Shown: piece after piece, positions 7,000 through 15,043 of the stretch
How the letters are laid out: each line of letters begins with the position of its first letter
How positions within the stretch are numbered: the first letter of the stretch is position 1
Source of the DNA: CAZOKN01 sp964580525
Lineage (GTDB): Bacteria; Pseudomonadota; Alphaproteobacteria; Rickettsiales; UBA6187
Reading direction: 5' to 3'
NCBI GenBank assembly: GCA_964580525.1
Contig: CAZOKN010000029.1
Span: 1 to 23,447, forward strand
Length of the DNA: 23,447 nt
The notes under the pieces: model-generated
What the model saw: the letters and a program-made list of their open reading frames with translations, nothing else
Told to the model about the DNA's origin: nothing
The model's database searches: none
Program-made: the position numbers and the translations under genes

Positions 7000-8058
7000 T
7001 TACTCAACGAAAGTAACATGCCCCATTTTTCTGCCTGGCTTGGCTTCAGTTTTGCCATATAGATGCAGTTTTGCATTAGGTTTTTTAACAATTTTTGGCC
7101 ATTGTTTTATATCGTCACCAATCAAATTTTTCATCACTGCTTTTGAATGGTAGTTTGGATTTCCAAGTGGCAACCCACACACAGCTCGAACAAACTGTTC
7201 AAACTGACTGGTTACGCAAGCATCAATCGTCCAATGACCGGAATTGTGTGGACGCGGCGCCAATTCGTTCACCAAAATCTCGCCTTTTTTAGTCACAAAC
7301 ATTTCAACAGCTAATATGCCTATCAGATCAAGCTTGTTAGCTATTTTTTTAGCAATATCGCAAGCTGATTTGTTTAGCTTCGGAGTTATTTTTGCCGGTG
7401 CAATAGTTTCGTCGAGAATGCCATTTTTATGAATATTTTCTACCGGAGTATAGCAAACACATTTGCCATCTTCGCCACGCGCAACTATTACCGAAATTTC
7501 TTTAGTAAATTCCACCATGCCTTCCAGCACAGCAACATCAGTTTTGAATTTACTCCATAAACCTTTTAGATCAGCTTCTTTGGTGATTTTCGCCTGACCT
7601 TTGCCGTCATAGCCAAGCTCAACTGTTTTTAAAATACAGCGTGGGCCAAGATCGCTATAGGCTTTTTTTAGCGATGCTTCGCTAGTCACTTTTTTATAAG
7701 GGGCAGTGCCTATGCCAAGCGCATTGACAAAATCCTTCTCGCGCAGTCTGTTTTGCGAAGTATATAAAACCTGCCAGTTTGGCCTTACGGGTTTTTTATC
7801 CTGTAATAGTTTTACAGTGTCGTGCGGAATATTTTCAAACTCAAATGTTACTACGTCAACAAGCTTGAGGAATTTTTCTAAAGCAGCTTTATCGTTATAA
7901 GGAGCGATGACGCTTTTATTAGTAACTTTTAAAGCCGGACTATCCGGGCTGTCGCTATAAATGCAAACATCATAACCCAGGGCATAGGCCGCCATAGCCG
8001 TCATACGTCCTAATTGTCCACCGCCTATTATGCCTATTGTTGAACCTGGTTTTATCAT
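7000..8058 (-). CDS. purK: N5-carboxyaminoimidazole ribonucleotide synthase
   Basis: Converts AIR, ATP and bicarbonate to N5-CAIR in de novo purine synthesis (ATP-grasp family, cytoplasm). The 352-residue length is normal. Seen in order: IGIIGGGQLGRMTAMAAYALG at the N-terminus (nucleotide-binding), EFENIP, TVELGYDGKGQ (ATP-grasp loop), EISVIVARG, ENIHKNGIL, and VNELAPRPHNSGHWTIDAC near 270 (catalytic/metal-binding, family hallmark). The start is ATG 8058, one base after the purE stop; a longer reading from a TTG at 8079 would overlap purE and adds residues outside the family. It is co-transcribed with purE. Its presence means this organism keeps part of purine synthesis, unlike most Rickettsia. 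Confidence 0.97.
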   Translation of the reverse strand: MIKPGSTIGIIGGGQLGRMTAMAAYALGYDVCIYSDSPDSPALKVTNKSVIAPYNDKAALEKFLKLVDVVTFEFENIPHDTVKLLQDKKPVRPNWQVLYTSQNRLREKDFVNALGIGTAPYKKVTSEASLKKAYSDLGPRCILKTVELGYDGKGQAKITKEADLKGLWSKFKTDVAVLEGMVEFTKEISVIVARGEDGKCVCYTPVENIHKNGILDETIAPAKITPKLNKSACDIAKKIANKLDLIGILAVEMFVTKKGEILVNELAPRPHNSGHWTIDACVTSQFEQFVRAVCGLPLGNPNYHSKAVMKNLIGDDIKQWPKIVKKPNAKLHLYGKTEAKPGRKMGHVTFVE

Positions 8059-8059
8059 A

Positions 8060-8578
8060 TTAAACCGGCAACTCCGCAACAGAATCGGTTTGTTTTTTTC
8101 GGAAGGTTTTTAATGCTTTAGCCACTTTTTCATCGCTTAGAGCAATGACTGAAGCTGCCAATATACCGGCGTTTTTGGCTCCGGCTTTGCCAATGGCCAA
8201 AGTGCCCACAGGAATGCCACCAGGCATTTGCGCAATTGAAAGCAGGCTATCTATGCCACGCAGAGTTTTACTCATAACGGGTACGCCAAATACCGGCAAA
8301 ATTGTCATCGAAGCGACCATGCCAGGCAAGTGCGCTGCGCCGCCAGCGCCAGCTATAACCACTTTAATTCCACGCTCTTCCGCGCTCTTAGAGAATTTCA
8401 CCAAACGATCAGGAGTTCTATGTGCCGATACGACAAGATTTTCGTGAGCTATGCCAAGCTCATCAAGGATTTTGCTGGCTTCTTCCATGGTTTTCCAGTC
8501 AGACTGACTGCCCATAACTATGCTAACCAGAGGGTTTTTACCCTTTTTGCTATTTTGTGATTTTTTATCTTTGGCCAT
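8060..8578 (-). CDS. purE: N5-CAIR mutase (class I PurE)
   Basis: Interconverts N5-CAIR and CAIR, the step after PurK. The 172-residue protein has a short Lys-rich N-terminal extension (residues 1-15) followed by the standard domain. GSQSDW at about 23-28 binds phosphate, SAHRTP at about 51-56 carries the catalytic His, and AGAGGAAHLPGMVA and GIPVGTLAIGKAGAKNAG are the other family blocks. Pairing with PurK and presence of SQSDW/SAHR place it in class I. It is the first gene of the purEK operon, with a TATAAT promoter at 8602-8629. Confidence 0.97.
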   Translation of the reverse strand: MAKDKKSQNSKKGKNPLVSIVMGSQSDWKTMEEASKILDELGIAHENLVVSAHRTPDRLVKFSKSAEERGIKVVIAGAGGAAHLPGMVASMTILPVFGVPVMSKTLRGIDSLLSIAQMPGGIPVGTLAIGKAGAKNAGILAASVIALSDEKVAKALKTFRKKQTDSVAELPV

Positions 8579-8601
8579 GAACGCTCTATATAAATAAAAC
8601 T

Positions 8602-8629
8602 ATTATAAAGCACGTCATTATCGAGTAAA
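8602..8629 (-). promoter_or_regulatory. Promoter of purEK
   Basis: On the minus strand TTTACT (8624-8629), a 16-bp spacer and a perfect TATAAT (8602-8607) lie 24 bases upstream of the purE ATG. The leader is very short, with no room for a purine riboswitch. Confidence 0.5.
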
Positions 8630-8808
8630 TAAAGTGTCTTAGCAAGGAAAATTTGCGGATAGATAGCGCATTGAGAATAACTACCTCAAGTTCAAATAAG
8701 ATGAATTTTGCTAGGTCATAATATTGTAAATTATTTCAGAATATTTTGTTGCCTCCTTAAAGTTTTAATTTATCTTGTTTTAACGTGGTAAAAAAGGAAG
8801 GTTTATCT

Positions 8809-10548
8809 ATGTCTAAGAATAAATACTCATCGGAAATAACAGTAGAAAATCAACAAAATCAGATGCTTAATGAATCTTTATTGCCAATGCCTGAGCAAAA
8901 AAAAGAGACGCCTCCGCTGCCAATGAGAGGAAAAATGCCAACAGTTGGGGCAAAAAAACAAGTTTTTAAATCTGCAGCACCACAGAAAAAAAGCCCACCA
9001 ATTGAGCCGAAGAAACAAGTGATTATTCAAGTGACCGAGCCTTCACAAACAGAGAAAGAAGATGCGGTAGTGGAGATACCTGCTCGAATGCAGCCACAAG
9101 CTGAGCAAAAAAATCCGACATATGTTCAATTGCCGCCGCCGCCTAAAAAAAGCCCGCCAATTGAGCCAAAAAATCAGATGTCTGCCCAATTGCCGCTACC
9201 ACCTAAAAAAAGTCCGCCAATTGAACCAAAGCGCGATTTTCAAAAGTTGGGGGCAAGTTCTGAAGGACAGCAATATGTGCGGTTTTCTCAACAAAATGCC
9301 GAACAAAATACTGGTAAGCAATATGTTGATATTTCTATGTTTGGTTCGCATTCTGCACCTGAAAATTTAAGTCCTATAAGCGAAGCAGCTGTAACAGAAC
9401 AAACAACAAGAGGGCTAGAAGAAGGAAAAACTCACTATTTTGATATGGCGGATATTGCTGCGATGCGAAGTAATTTTCAAGAGCGATCACCAACAGCATC
9501 ACCATTAGCTTCTCCAGTGCCATCTCCAGTCCCATCTCCAAGAACTTCGCGTGTAAAACAAGTTAGTTTTGAAGAAGTGGAATCTTTTGAACAGCAGCAA
9601 AAAAAAGAGCAATTTCAGAAAAAATGTAAAATTCATAGAGTTGAAAAATTTTTAAATAAGTTTTTCGATGATGCAAAAAAAGCTAAGCTTTTTGAGAATG
9701 GTAAAGAAGAAGATGCGTTTGCGCGAATGGCTGGCCATATTAAGATAATTAGAGAAAATCAGCCGGAGGAATTTAAAACTATAGCAGTGATGGCACTAGA
9801 GCAAATAATTAAAGAAAGTAAACCGGAAGAAAGCAAACCTAAATCGGAAGAAAGCAAAACTTCAGGAATAGAACAAAGAATTAAAGGGATTATAGAAAAG
9901 AAAGATAAAAAAGATCTGATTGATTTTTGTAAAGGTTTTGAACAGGCTTCGAAGTTTGGTGATAAAGAAATAGATGAAGTTACAAGAGGAATAACTTTAG
10001 AATTATTGATGGCAAAAAAACTACCGAATTTAAAAATTACTCCTGAAGATATTGATAACGTTGCAAAGATAAGTAGCTTTTTTGAAAAGAGAGGCGTTGA
10101 ATGCAAAGTTGTTAATGAGAATAAATCATTGTTGCTTCTTCCGCCAAAAATGGGCAAAGGCGGTGTTGTGTCTTTAGGTGATGGTAAGGGAAATCTTTCG
10201 GTTAAATTTGTGCGTATGGAAGAAGATAAAAATCCTGCAGAAGAGTTGATTAACTTGCTTTCACTTCACAATCATGCAGATGTTAATGCTATCTCCGTTT
10301 CTTTTAGGAATTTTAATTTTGATGGAAACTCTAAAATTGAATGTTGTTACAATGAGAGTGGCAAACCTCCTTCTATTTTAGGCCAAAATCCTGTACGTTC
10401 GGGGCGTTCTGTATCTCTTGGTGGGGATGAGGGAAGCAGCAGATTTCAGCGCGTGAAAAGTTTTAAACCAGGTCATATTAAAAATTTAGTGTTAGACAAG
10501 ATGGCTGGAAGTGGTGGTAGCAAGGAGAGTAGCAGGAACTTTGAATAA
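8809..10548 (+). CDS. Proline-rich effector-like protein with repeated KKSPPIEPK motif
   Basis: No family is recognised in this 579-residue protein. ATG 8809 is chosen over an in-frame GTG at 8785, because AAGGAAGG ends seven bases upstream and MSKNKYSS resembles the starts of neighbouring genes. The N-terminal 145 residues are disordered and Pro/Lys-rich. KKSPPIEPK repeats at 60-68, 113-121 and 133-141, and three PxxPx(K/R) motifs occur (PPLPMR 35-40, PPPPKK 109-114, PLPPKK 129-134). A Ser-Pro run (SPTASPLASPVPSPVPSP) lies near residue 230. The rest is helical and charged (about 265-430), then a mixed region and a Gly/Ser tail. There is no signal peptide. PxxPx(K/R) is the class II SH3-ligand consensus, so a host-directed role is possible but unproven. 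Confidence 0.8.
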   Translation: MSKNKYSSEITVENQQNQMLNESLLPMPEQKKETPPLPMRGKMPTVGAKKQVFKSAAPQKKSPPIEPKKQVIIQVTEPSQTEKEDAVVEIPARMQPQAEQKNPTYVQLPPPPKKSPPIEPKNQMSAQLPLPPKKSPPIEPKRDFQKLGASSEGQQYVRFSQQNAEQNTGKQYVDISMFGSHSAPENLSPISEAAVTEQTTRGLEEGKTHYFDMADIAAMRSNFQERSPTASPLASPVPSPVPSPRTSRVKQVSFEEVESFEQQQKKEQFQKKCKIHRVEKFLNKFFDDAKKAKLFENGKEEDAFARMAGHIKIIRENQPEEFKTIAVMALEQIIKESKPEESKPKSEESKTSGIEQRIKGIIEKKDKKDLIDFCKGFEQASKFGDKEIDEVTRGITLELLMAKKLPNLKITPEDIDNVAKISSFFEKRGVECKVVNENKSLLLLPPKMGKGGVVSLGDGKGNLSVKFVRMEEDKNPAEELINLLSLHNHADVNAISVSFRNFNFDGNSKIECCYNESGKPPSILGQNPVRSGRSVSLGGDEGSSRFQRVKSFKPGHIKNLVLDKMAGSGGSKESSRNFE

Positions 10549-10689
10549 AATAATTTGCTGCCTATCTATTGACATTTTTGTAACTATTTGAAAATTAATA
10601 ATTATTTCGTGCAAAATAATTTTGCCTATAGGGCTTGCGCATTGAGTGAGGCGAGGGGTATATTGTTAATTGTAGAATGGGAAACCAAC

Positions 10690-11058
10690 CTAATTGCAAG
10701 GAAACGCACTTTTTAGTGCGGCATAAAGCGCAACAGCAGCTGTGGTTTTTCCCGCGATTTCTTTATTTTTTGCTATCCAGGCATTGAGCAGCATTGTGTT
10801 TTGTGTTTTTGGCAATGCGCGCGGAATACAAAATTCATGTTTATTGCCGATTTTTTCCAGAATAACCATGCTATCAAAAAACCCGTCCATATAGCCTTTG
10901 CATTGATTGGCCAGGTCTTTATCAAATTGCCCACCAACAGCGCCTTTATCCACCTCTGTGCAATATTGCTGCAACTCAATTGCCGTAAGCTCTGATGCGC
11001 TGGCTGCAAACGCTGCAAAAAATGACAGAAGAGTTAAAAGTGTAATAAGCTTTTTCAT
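10690..11058 (-). CDS. Secreted Rap1a/Tai-like protein
   Basis: The 122-residue protein has a clear signal peptide (MKKLITLLTLLSFFAAFAASA, cleavage about residue 21). The mature part has four cysteines in the Rap1a/Tai immunity pattern: an early YC, CKGYMDGFFDS, FCIPRAL and a terminal FPC. In Serratia and relatives such periplasmic proteins (Rap1a, Tai4) neutralise type VI amidase effectors; many homologues elsewhere are orphans of unknown role. No amidase effector is encoded nearby, so immunity is inferred from the family only. The start is ATG 11058 with CAGG about eight bases upstream. A family B repeat lies just upstream. Confidence 0.8.
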   Translation of the reverse strand: MKKLITLLTLLSFFAAFAASASELTAIELQQYCTEVDKGAVGGQFDKDLANQCKGYMDGFFDSMVILEKIGNKHEFCIPRALPKTQNTMLLNAWIAKNKEIAGKTTAAVALYAALKSAFPCN

Positions 11059-11081
11059 ATGGTACCTGATGGTTTGTTCTT

Positions 11082-11181
11082 GTCATTCCCGCGAAGGTGG
11101 GAATCCATTGCATTAAAAAATTACTCTTTTGGTAAAAGTTTTTTTATTAAATCAGTGGATTCCCGCCTTCGCGGGAATGAC
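11082..11181. repeat. Palindromic repeat family B, intact copy (100 bp)
   Basis: The left arm gtcattcccgcgaagg continues as tgggaatccattg. The right arm (cagtggattcccgcc then ttcgcgggaatgac) is its near-perfect complement. The arms are about 29 bp around a roughly 42-bp A/T-rich centre. It lies between two minus-strand genes. Confidence 0.85.
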
Positions 11182-11201
11182 AGTAATTTAATTAATAATA
11201 T

Positions 11202-11666
11202 CTAGCCAGTTATTTCTTTGCCGCTGCCGCCGAAATGCTTGGCGACTGCACCAATGATTAGCCCCACCAGCGCTCCCTCAATTGCGAAAACAAAAGGCGA
11301 GATTGTGCTGCTTGGGCCGAATAATGTGATTATCAGAATTTCCATGTCTTTATGCGCGAAAAATACCAAAACAAAATTTAGCCATGCGCCCATAGCCATG
11401 TCGCGGAACCACCATGGAAAAGTCATTTTTGTAATAGGGCAGGTGGTGAAAAAGCCGAACGCGCCGATGATGGCGCCGAAGGTTATGTACCAAAGTAATA
11501 TGCCGACACGCAACATTGTTGGTGCTTCCGGCATCAAATGTGGAAGAACAAAAAATGCAATTGAGCCTATGATAAGGCCGCAGATTTTACCAGTCATCAC
11601 CCTGGTCATCATTGATCCTTTTGCCGGTTTCTTTGCTATTTTTTTTGTTTTTTTCTTTGATGACAT
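11202..11666 (-). CDS. Small integral membrane protein, about four helices
   Basis: The 154-residue protein has a Lys-rich cytoplasmic N-terminus (MSSKKKTKKIAKKPAKG) and hydrophobic segments at about 27-45, 52-74, 86-105 and 120-146. No catalytic motif is recognised. ATG 11666 is chosen because GGGAG at 11673-11677 is six bases upstream. The frame stays open further upstream only because it runs through the family C repeat at 11745-11919, which should not be read as protein. Gly-rich helix ends (GLIIGSIAFF, GALVGLIIGAVAK) suggest tight helix packing. Function is unknown. Confidence 0.75.
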   Translation of the reverse strand: MSSKKKTKKIAKKPAKGSMMTRVMTGKICGLIIGSIAFFVLPHLMPEAPTMLRVGILLWYITFGAIIGAFGFFTTCPITKMTFPWWFRDMAMGAWLNFVLVFFAHKDMEILIITLFGPSSTISPFVFAIEGALVGLIIGAVAKHFGGSGKEITG

Positions 11667-11744
11667 CCTGTACTCCCAAAATAATTGTTTACCTAACTGT
11701 TTGGAAGATAAAGGTAAAATCTTGGGAAGTAAAGTCTCAGTTTT

Positions 11745-11919
11745 GTCATTCCGGACAAGTGCAGGCCTTTTATAGGCCGTAACCCCGATCCGGGATCCAT
11801 CACAATAATTTTGCAAACCCTTTGTTTGCAACCGACCCGACATCATGTCGTATTTTTATGGTGCATGATGCACATTAGAATCGCTAAAAAGCGATATATT
11901 TGCGCATGGATCCCGGATC
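11745..11919. repeat. Palindromic repeat family C, copy 1 (right end replaced)
   Basis: It starts gtcattccggacaag like the full copy at 22332 and keeps the inner gatccgggatccat and atggatcccggatc pair. The hairpin-forming centre is also kept (tgcaaac/gtttgca; catcatg 11841-11847 with catgatg 11864-11870; atcgct/agcgat). After 11919 it diverges, and the expected closing cttgtccgggatgac is absent. It overlaps the upstream flank of the 11202 gene. Confidence 0.8.
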
Positions 11920-12180
11920 GGCGTTCGTTATTGCGACTGTGTCCACCCGAAGCTACTTAGCGAAGGAGGATGAGGGGAGCGATAGAAGAATTGTAAATAG
12001 AAACAGTGGATTCCCGCCTGCGCGGTAATGACAACCAACACGCCCCTAATTTTGTCATTCCCGCGCTGGCGGGAATCCACTGCTCATATAATATTTTAGT
12101 GCAATGACGGGAAAATTACTTTTTTCGCGATGACGTTTCTTATTCAATAAACATAAATCAACTCAATAAAAAGGTATAAA
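11920..12180. repeat. Mosaic of repeat fragments upstream of the portal gene, including an inside-out family B pair
   Basis: There is no gene in this stretch. The part near 11969-11985 (gatgaggggagcgatag) matches part of family D. At 12004-12032 lies a right arm of family B, and at 12054-12082 a left arm, i.e. the two arms are inverted outward with about 21 bases between them. Further stubs (gcaatgacg, cgcgatgacg) follow near 12102-12135. The last 40 bases hold the portal ribosome site. Confidence 0.6.
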
Positions 12181-13401
12181 ATGTCTAAAAAAAATCAAGC
12201 GGCACTTGCTGATAAAATAAAGAAAATATTTAAACAGCCGAAGAAGATGAACCGTAAAAATTTGCCGGTGTTTTCAGGTGGTTACCAGAGCTATTTAACC
12301 ACTCCCGGCCAGCCTGTGTGGAGTGGGCGCGATTATAGCAAATTCTCCGATGAGGGTTATATCAAAAATGTGATTGCATATCGCTCAATTGCAACTGTTG
12401 CCTCTGGCGCGGCGAGTGTGCAATGGAATTTACACAGAAAAGATTCCACCGGCAGCAGATCGGAAATTAGGCATCACATAATTCTTAGTTTGCTAAACCA
12501 TCCCAACCCTTCCATGGCGGGGGCGGAGTTTTTTGAATCGCTTTATTCACATAAATTAATCAACGGCAATGCCTATATTCAGGCGATTCGGCCATTTGGT
12601 CAAAAGGCTGAAGAGTTGCACGTTTTGCGGCCAGATCGTGTGGCGGTCGTCGCCGGCAAGGGTTGTGTGCCGCAGGGTTATAGATATACAGTTGGCGATA
12701 AGGCGCGTGATTTTCGTGTTGACAGAATGACCGGCCAATCAGATGTTTTGCATTTGAAAAATTTTCATCCGCTGAATGATTGGTATGGTTTGTCGGCGAT
12801 TGAAGCGGCGGCTTATTCTATCGATCAGCATAATGAGGCTTCTGCGTGGAATCAGGCACTCCTACAAAATGGAGCAAGGCCGAGCGGCGCTTTGATTGTT
12901 AAAGGTGGTGAAAACGGCGAGGGCGGTTATTTATCGGAAGAGCAATATCTGCGCATCAAGGCGCAGCTCGACAGCACAAATATTGGTGCGGGCAATGCGG
13001 GCAGGCCATTATTGTTGGAAGGCGGGCTTGATTGGCGCGAGATGAGCATTTCGCCGAAAGATATGGATTTTATCAATACTAAAAATAGCTCAGCGCGTGA
13101 TATTGCGCTGGCGTTTGGTGTACCGCCACAACTTTTGGGCATACCGGGCGATAACACCTACAACAATATGTCGGAGGCACGGCTTTACCTTTGGGAGCAA
13201 ACTATTCTGCCAATGGTGAATAATATGGCGGGGGCGCTGAATAATTGGCTGGTGCCGATGTTTGGCGACGAAAGGCTGGTGCTTTCGCCGAATCTTGACG
13301 ATGTGAGCGCGCTCACTCCACGTCGCGAGGCAGCATGGGCGAGGATTAGCTCTGCCGACTTTTTGTCGGATGCGGAAAAAAGGGCGGTTTTGGGGGTGTG
13401 A
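12181..13401 (+). CDS. HK97-type phage/GTA portal protein
   Basis: Forms the dodecameric portal ring at the capsid vertex for DNA packaging. The 406-residue length matches the GTA/HK97 portal family. Recognisable blocks are VIAYRSIATVASGAASVQW (about 62-80), LINGNAYIQAIRP near 125, ELHVLRPDRVAVV, the HLKNFHPLNDWYGLSAIEAA block near 200, and IALAFGVPPQLLGIPGDNTYNNMSEAR near 310. The C-terminus (ADFLSDAEKRAVLGV) is in the usual place, perhaps slightly short. The ATG at 12181 has AAAAGG about seven bases upstream. It is visibly richer in G and C than its neighbours, and repeats rather than phage genes flank it. The next head gene (protease) is 2.7 kb away instead of adjacent. Confidence 0.95.
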   Translation: MSKKNQAALADKIKKIFKQPKKMNRKNLPVFSGGYQSYLTTPGQPVWSGRDYSKFSDEGYIKNVIAYRSIATVASGAASVQWNLHRKDSTGSRSEIRHHIILSLLNHPNPSMAGAEFFESLYSHKLINGNAYIQAIRPFGQKAEELHVLRPDRVAVVAGKGCVPQGYRYTVGDKARDFRVDRMTGQSDVLHLKNFHPLNDWYGLSAIEAAAYSIDQHNEASAWNQALLQNGARPSGALIVKGGENGEGGYLSEEQYLRIKAQLDSTNIGAGNAGRPLLLEGGLDWREMSISPKDMDFINTKNSSARDIALAFGVPPQLLGIPGDNTYNNMSEARLYLWEQTILPMVNNMAGALNNWLVPMFGDERLVLSPNLDDVSALTPRREAAWARISSADFLSDAEKRAVLGV

Positions 13402-13481
13402 ATTAGTGCGGGTGCGAGTGATTAGTGTGAGTGAAGAATGGGAGATAAGGGAATAAAGGATTAAAGGGAGTTTAAATAGGA

Positions 13482-13588
13482 CGTCATTGCGATGAGGGGA
13501 GCGATAGCGACGCCGAAGAAGCAATCTGGTAATGTTTGATAGAGATTGCCACGTCAGGCTCACAAAAGTTCGCTTCCTCGCAATGACG
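13482..13588. repeat. Palindromic repeat family D, copy 1 (107 bp)
   Basis: Bounded by cgtcattgcgatgag and its approximate complement ctcgcaatgacg, with inner gaagcaatct and agattgcc. A second copy of exactly 107 bp lies at 19537-19643. Elements of this look are widespread in host-associated alphaproteobacteria. Purine-rich degenerate repeats flank it on both sides (13402-13480 and, as complement, 13590-13660). Confidence 0.8.
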
Positions 13589-13666
13589 ATCCCTTAATTC
13601 CATTCTTCCAGATTCCAGCTTCCTAATTCCACTCACTCACACCACCTCTCCCAAAGAAGCAAAAAC

Positions 13667-13695
13667 TTGACATATATATTCGATTTTGTTACGTT
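13667..13695 (+). promoter_or_regulatory. Promoter of the pentapeptide-repeat gene
   Basis: A perfect TTGACA (13667-13672), a 17-bp spacer and TACGTT (13690-13695). The CTTGACATAT start and GTTACGTTC around the -10 mirror the 5694 promoter. Confidence 0.7.
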
Positions 13696-13703
13696 CCCGC
13701 AAA

Positions 13704-13739
13704 ATTAATAAATTAATAAATTAATAAATTAATAAATTA
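13704..13739 (+). repeat. Tandem 8-bp repeat (attaataa x 4.5) in the leader
   Basis: Four perfect attaataa units plus half a unit fill the space between the promoter and the ribosome site (GGGAG at 13740-13744) of the pentapeptide gene. Copy-number change by slippage would alter leader length but not the reading frame. Confidence 0.9.
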
Positions 13740-13749
13740 GGGAGTAGCT

Positions 13750-14997
13750 ATGCCGTTTGATATTGAAGAAATAAGGAATGATCTAATTGCAGTTCAAGAT
13801 GACATAGATCGTCTGCACGCTGCTTTTTGTGATGCTTTAAATGCTGTTGAGGAAACGGCGGAACTACCACAGCAAAAACGTAGTATTTTATCTAGTTATC
13901 ATCAAATATGGAAAGAAAATTATCCAGAAGAACCATTAAATCTGCGAGAGGCTAATCTGCAAAATGCTCAGTTGCGTGGAGCACTTCTGAAAGATGCTGA
14001 TTTGGAAGGAGCTGATTTGCGATGGGCTGATATGGAAGAAATTTCTCTGACGCGTGCTAATCTGACAAATGTGAATTTGCAGGGAGCTAATTTGACAGAA
14101 GCTATTTTTCAAGGAGCTGATTTGACAAATGCTCAGCTTCAGGGGACTAATCTGAAACAGGCTATTCTGCTATTGGCTAGGCTAAATGGAGCTCAGCTGC
14201 AAGGCGCTTATTTGCCAGTAGTTATGGAAGAAGGAGCCACTTTTAATAATGCAGATGTAACAGATGCTATCATTAGGCCATATTCTCCAATTTTGGAGAA
14301 ATTAACAGAGGAGCAGCTGGCAACGGCTATAACAACAGCTGAAAAATTGGTGGCAAAAATTGAAGAAATAACCAAAATTCCAAATGAAAATATAACAGAA
14401 AATATTAAGCGAGTTTTGCCAAATTTATATAGAGCTACCTTTGATTTTTATGATATTAATGATCGTGGCACAAAGCCAGTGCTGGAAGCAAGCCGTAATT
14501 TGATTGCACATTCTCCTATTCTTGTAGCAGGAAAAGCAGGGTTTGATGCTGCTAGAAATCAGGTTACCGAGCCTTTTAAAGGTCGTAATTATGAACGGGC
14601 TATTACGATAGCGCAGGGTGCTGAGCTTTTTCAAAGGGCAAATGCAGAGAGTCCTTTTTCTATGGTAACATTCAACTGTTTAGGCAAAATATTTTCTTAT
14701 GTATACACAGGAAATAGTGCTTTCTTCCCATCACCTGAAGCAACAGAAAAGCTTTTCAATAATTTATTCACTCAAGTTAAGGACGGTAAAAGCTTTGCTG
14801 ATAAGATCAGAACGGACTTATTCACCAAAGTATCCCAGTATATGAAACCACAAAATCCTGAAAGGCCATTAGTTGTGCTTTTTGAAGAGCAAGCACGTCA
14901 GAGATTTTTGGAGCGAAAAGCAAAAGCGGATAATAATGTTCCTGAAAGGGCATCATTCTCCGAGATGGCACTTAAAGGGCGTGACGGTAGAAGCTAA
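13750..14997 (+). CDS. Pentapeptide-repeat protein with unknown C-terminal domain
   Basis: The 415-residue protein starts with a helical segment (residues 5-60). About 22 tandem A(D/N)LxX pentapeptides follow at about 63-173 (NLREANLQNAQLRGALL..., DLEGADLRWADM, NLQGANLTEAIFQGADLTN), which fold as a right-handed beta helix. Residues 180-415 are helical and unrecognised. A stretch near 301-321 (FSMVTFNCLGKIFSYVYTG) weakly resembles the F-box-like segment of the 5766 ankyrin protein. There is no signal peptide. The ATG at 13750 has GGGAG upstream, and promoter and tandem repeat precede it. It sits between portal and protease but has its own promoter and an AT-rich composition, so it behaves as cargo rather than a head gene. 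Confidence 0.88.
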   Translation: MPFDIEEIRNDLIAVQDDIDRLHAAFCDALNAVEETAELPQQKRSILSSYHQIWKENYPEEPLNLREANLQNAQLRGALLKDADLEGADLRWADMEEISLTRANLTNVNLQGANLTEAIFQGADLTNAQLQGTNLKQAILLLARLNGAQLQGAYLPVVMEEGATFNNADVTDAIIRPYSPILEKLTEEQLATAITTAEKLVAKIEEITKIPNENITENIKRVLPNLYRATFDFYDINDRGTKPVLEASRNLIAHSPILVAGKAGFDAARNQVTEPFKGRNYERAITIAQGAELFQRANAESPFSMVTFNCLGKIFSYVYTGNSAFFPSPEATEKLFNNLFTQVKDGKSFADKIRTDLFTKVSQYMKPQNPERPLVVLFEEQARQRFLERKAKADNNVPERASFSEMALKGRDGRS

Positions 14998-15005
14998 CAA
15001 GTTAT

Positions 15006-15026
15006 GCGGGTGGGGGAAACCCCCCC
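15006..15026. other. G-run/C-run hairpin 1
   Basis: GGGGG (15012-15016), AAA and CCCCCCC (15020-15026), preceded by a G-rich tract. Two similar elements lie next to phage genes (21073-21087 and 23018-23032). There is no T-run after the stem, so it is not a standard terminator. Confidence 0.6.
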
Positions 15027-15043
15027 TGCAAAATTTGTTGTAA

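Noticed and set aside
8640..8700. gatagatagcgcattgagaa as a family A remnant
   Set aside because: The resemblance to the family A left arm covers only about 15 bases with mismatches and has no inverted partner.
10568..10600. TTGACA at 10568 as a promoter for a small RNA or gene on the plus strand
   Set aside because: No good -10 follows at 16-18 bp (AAATTA at best) and no gene follows on that strand for 1.6 kb. The remaining 10549-10689 sequence shows only a small gcaaaat/attttgc dyad.
11667..11846. N-terminal extension of the membrane protein through the family C repeat
   Set aside because: The good ribosome site GGGAG lies just before ATG 11666, and the extension is only repeat translation.
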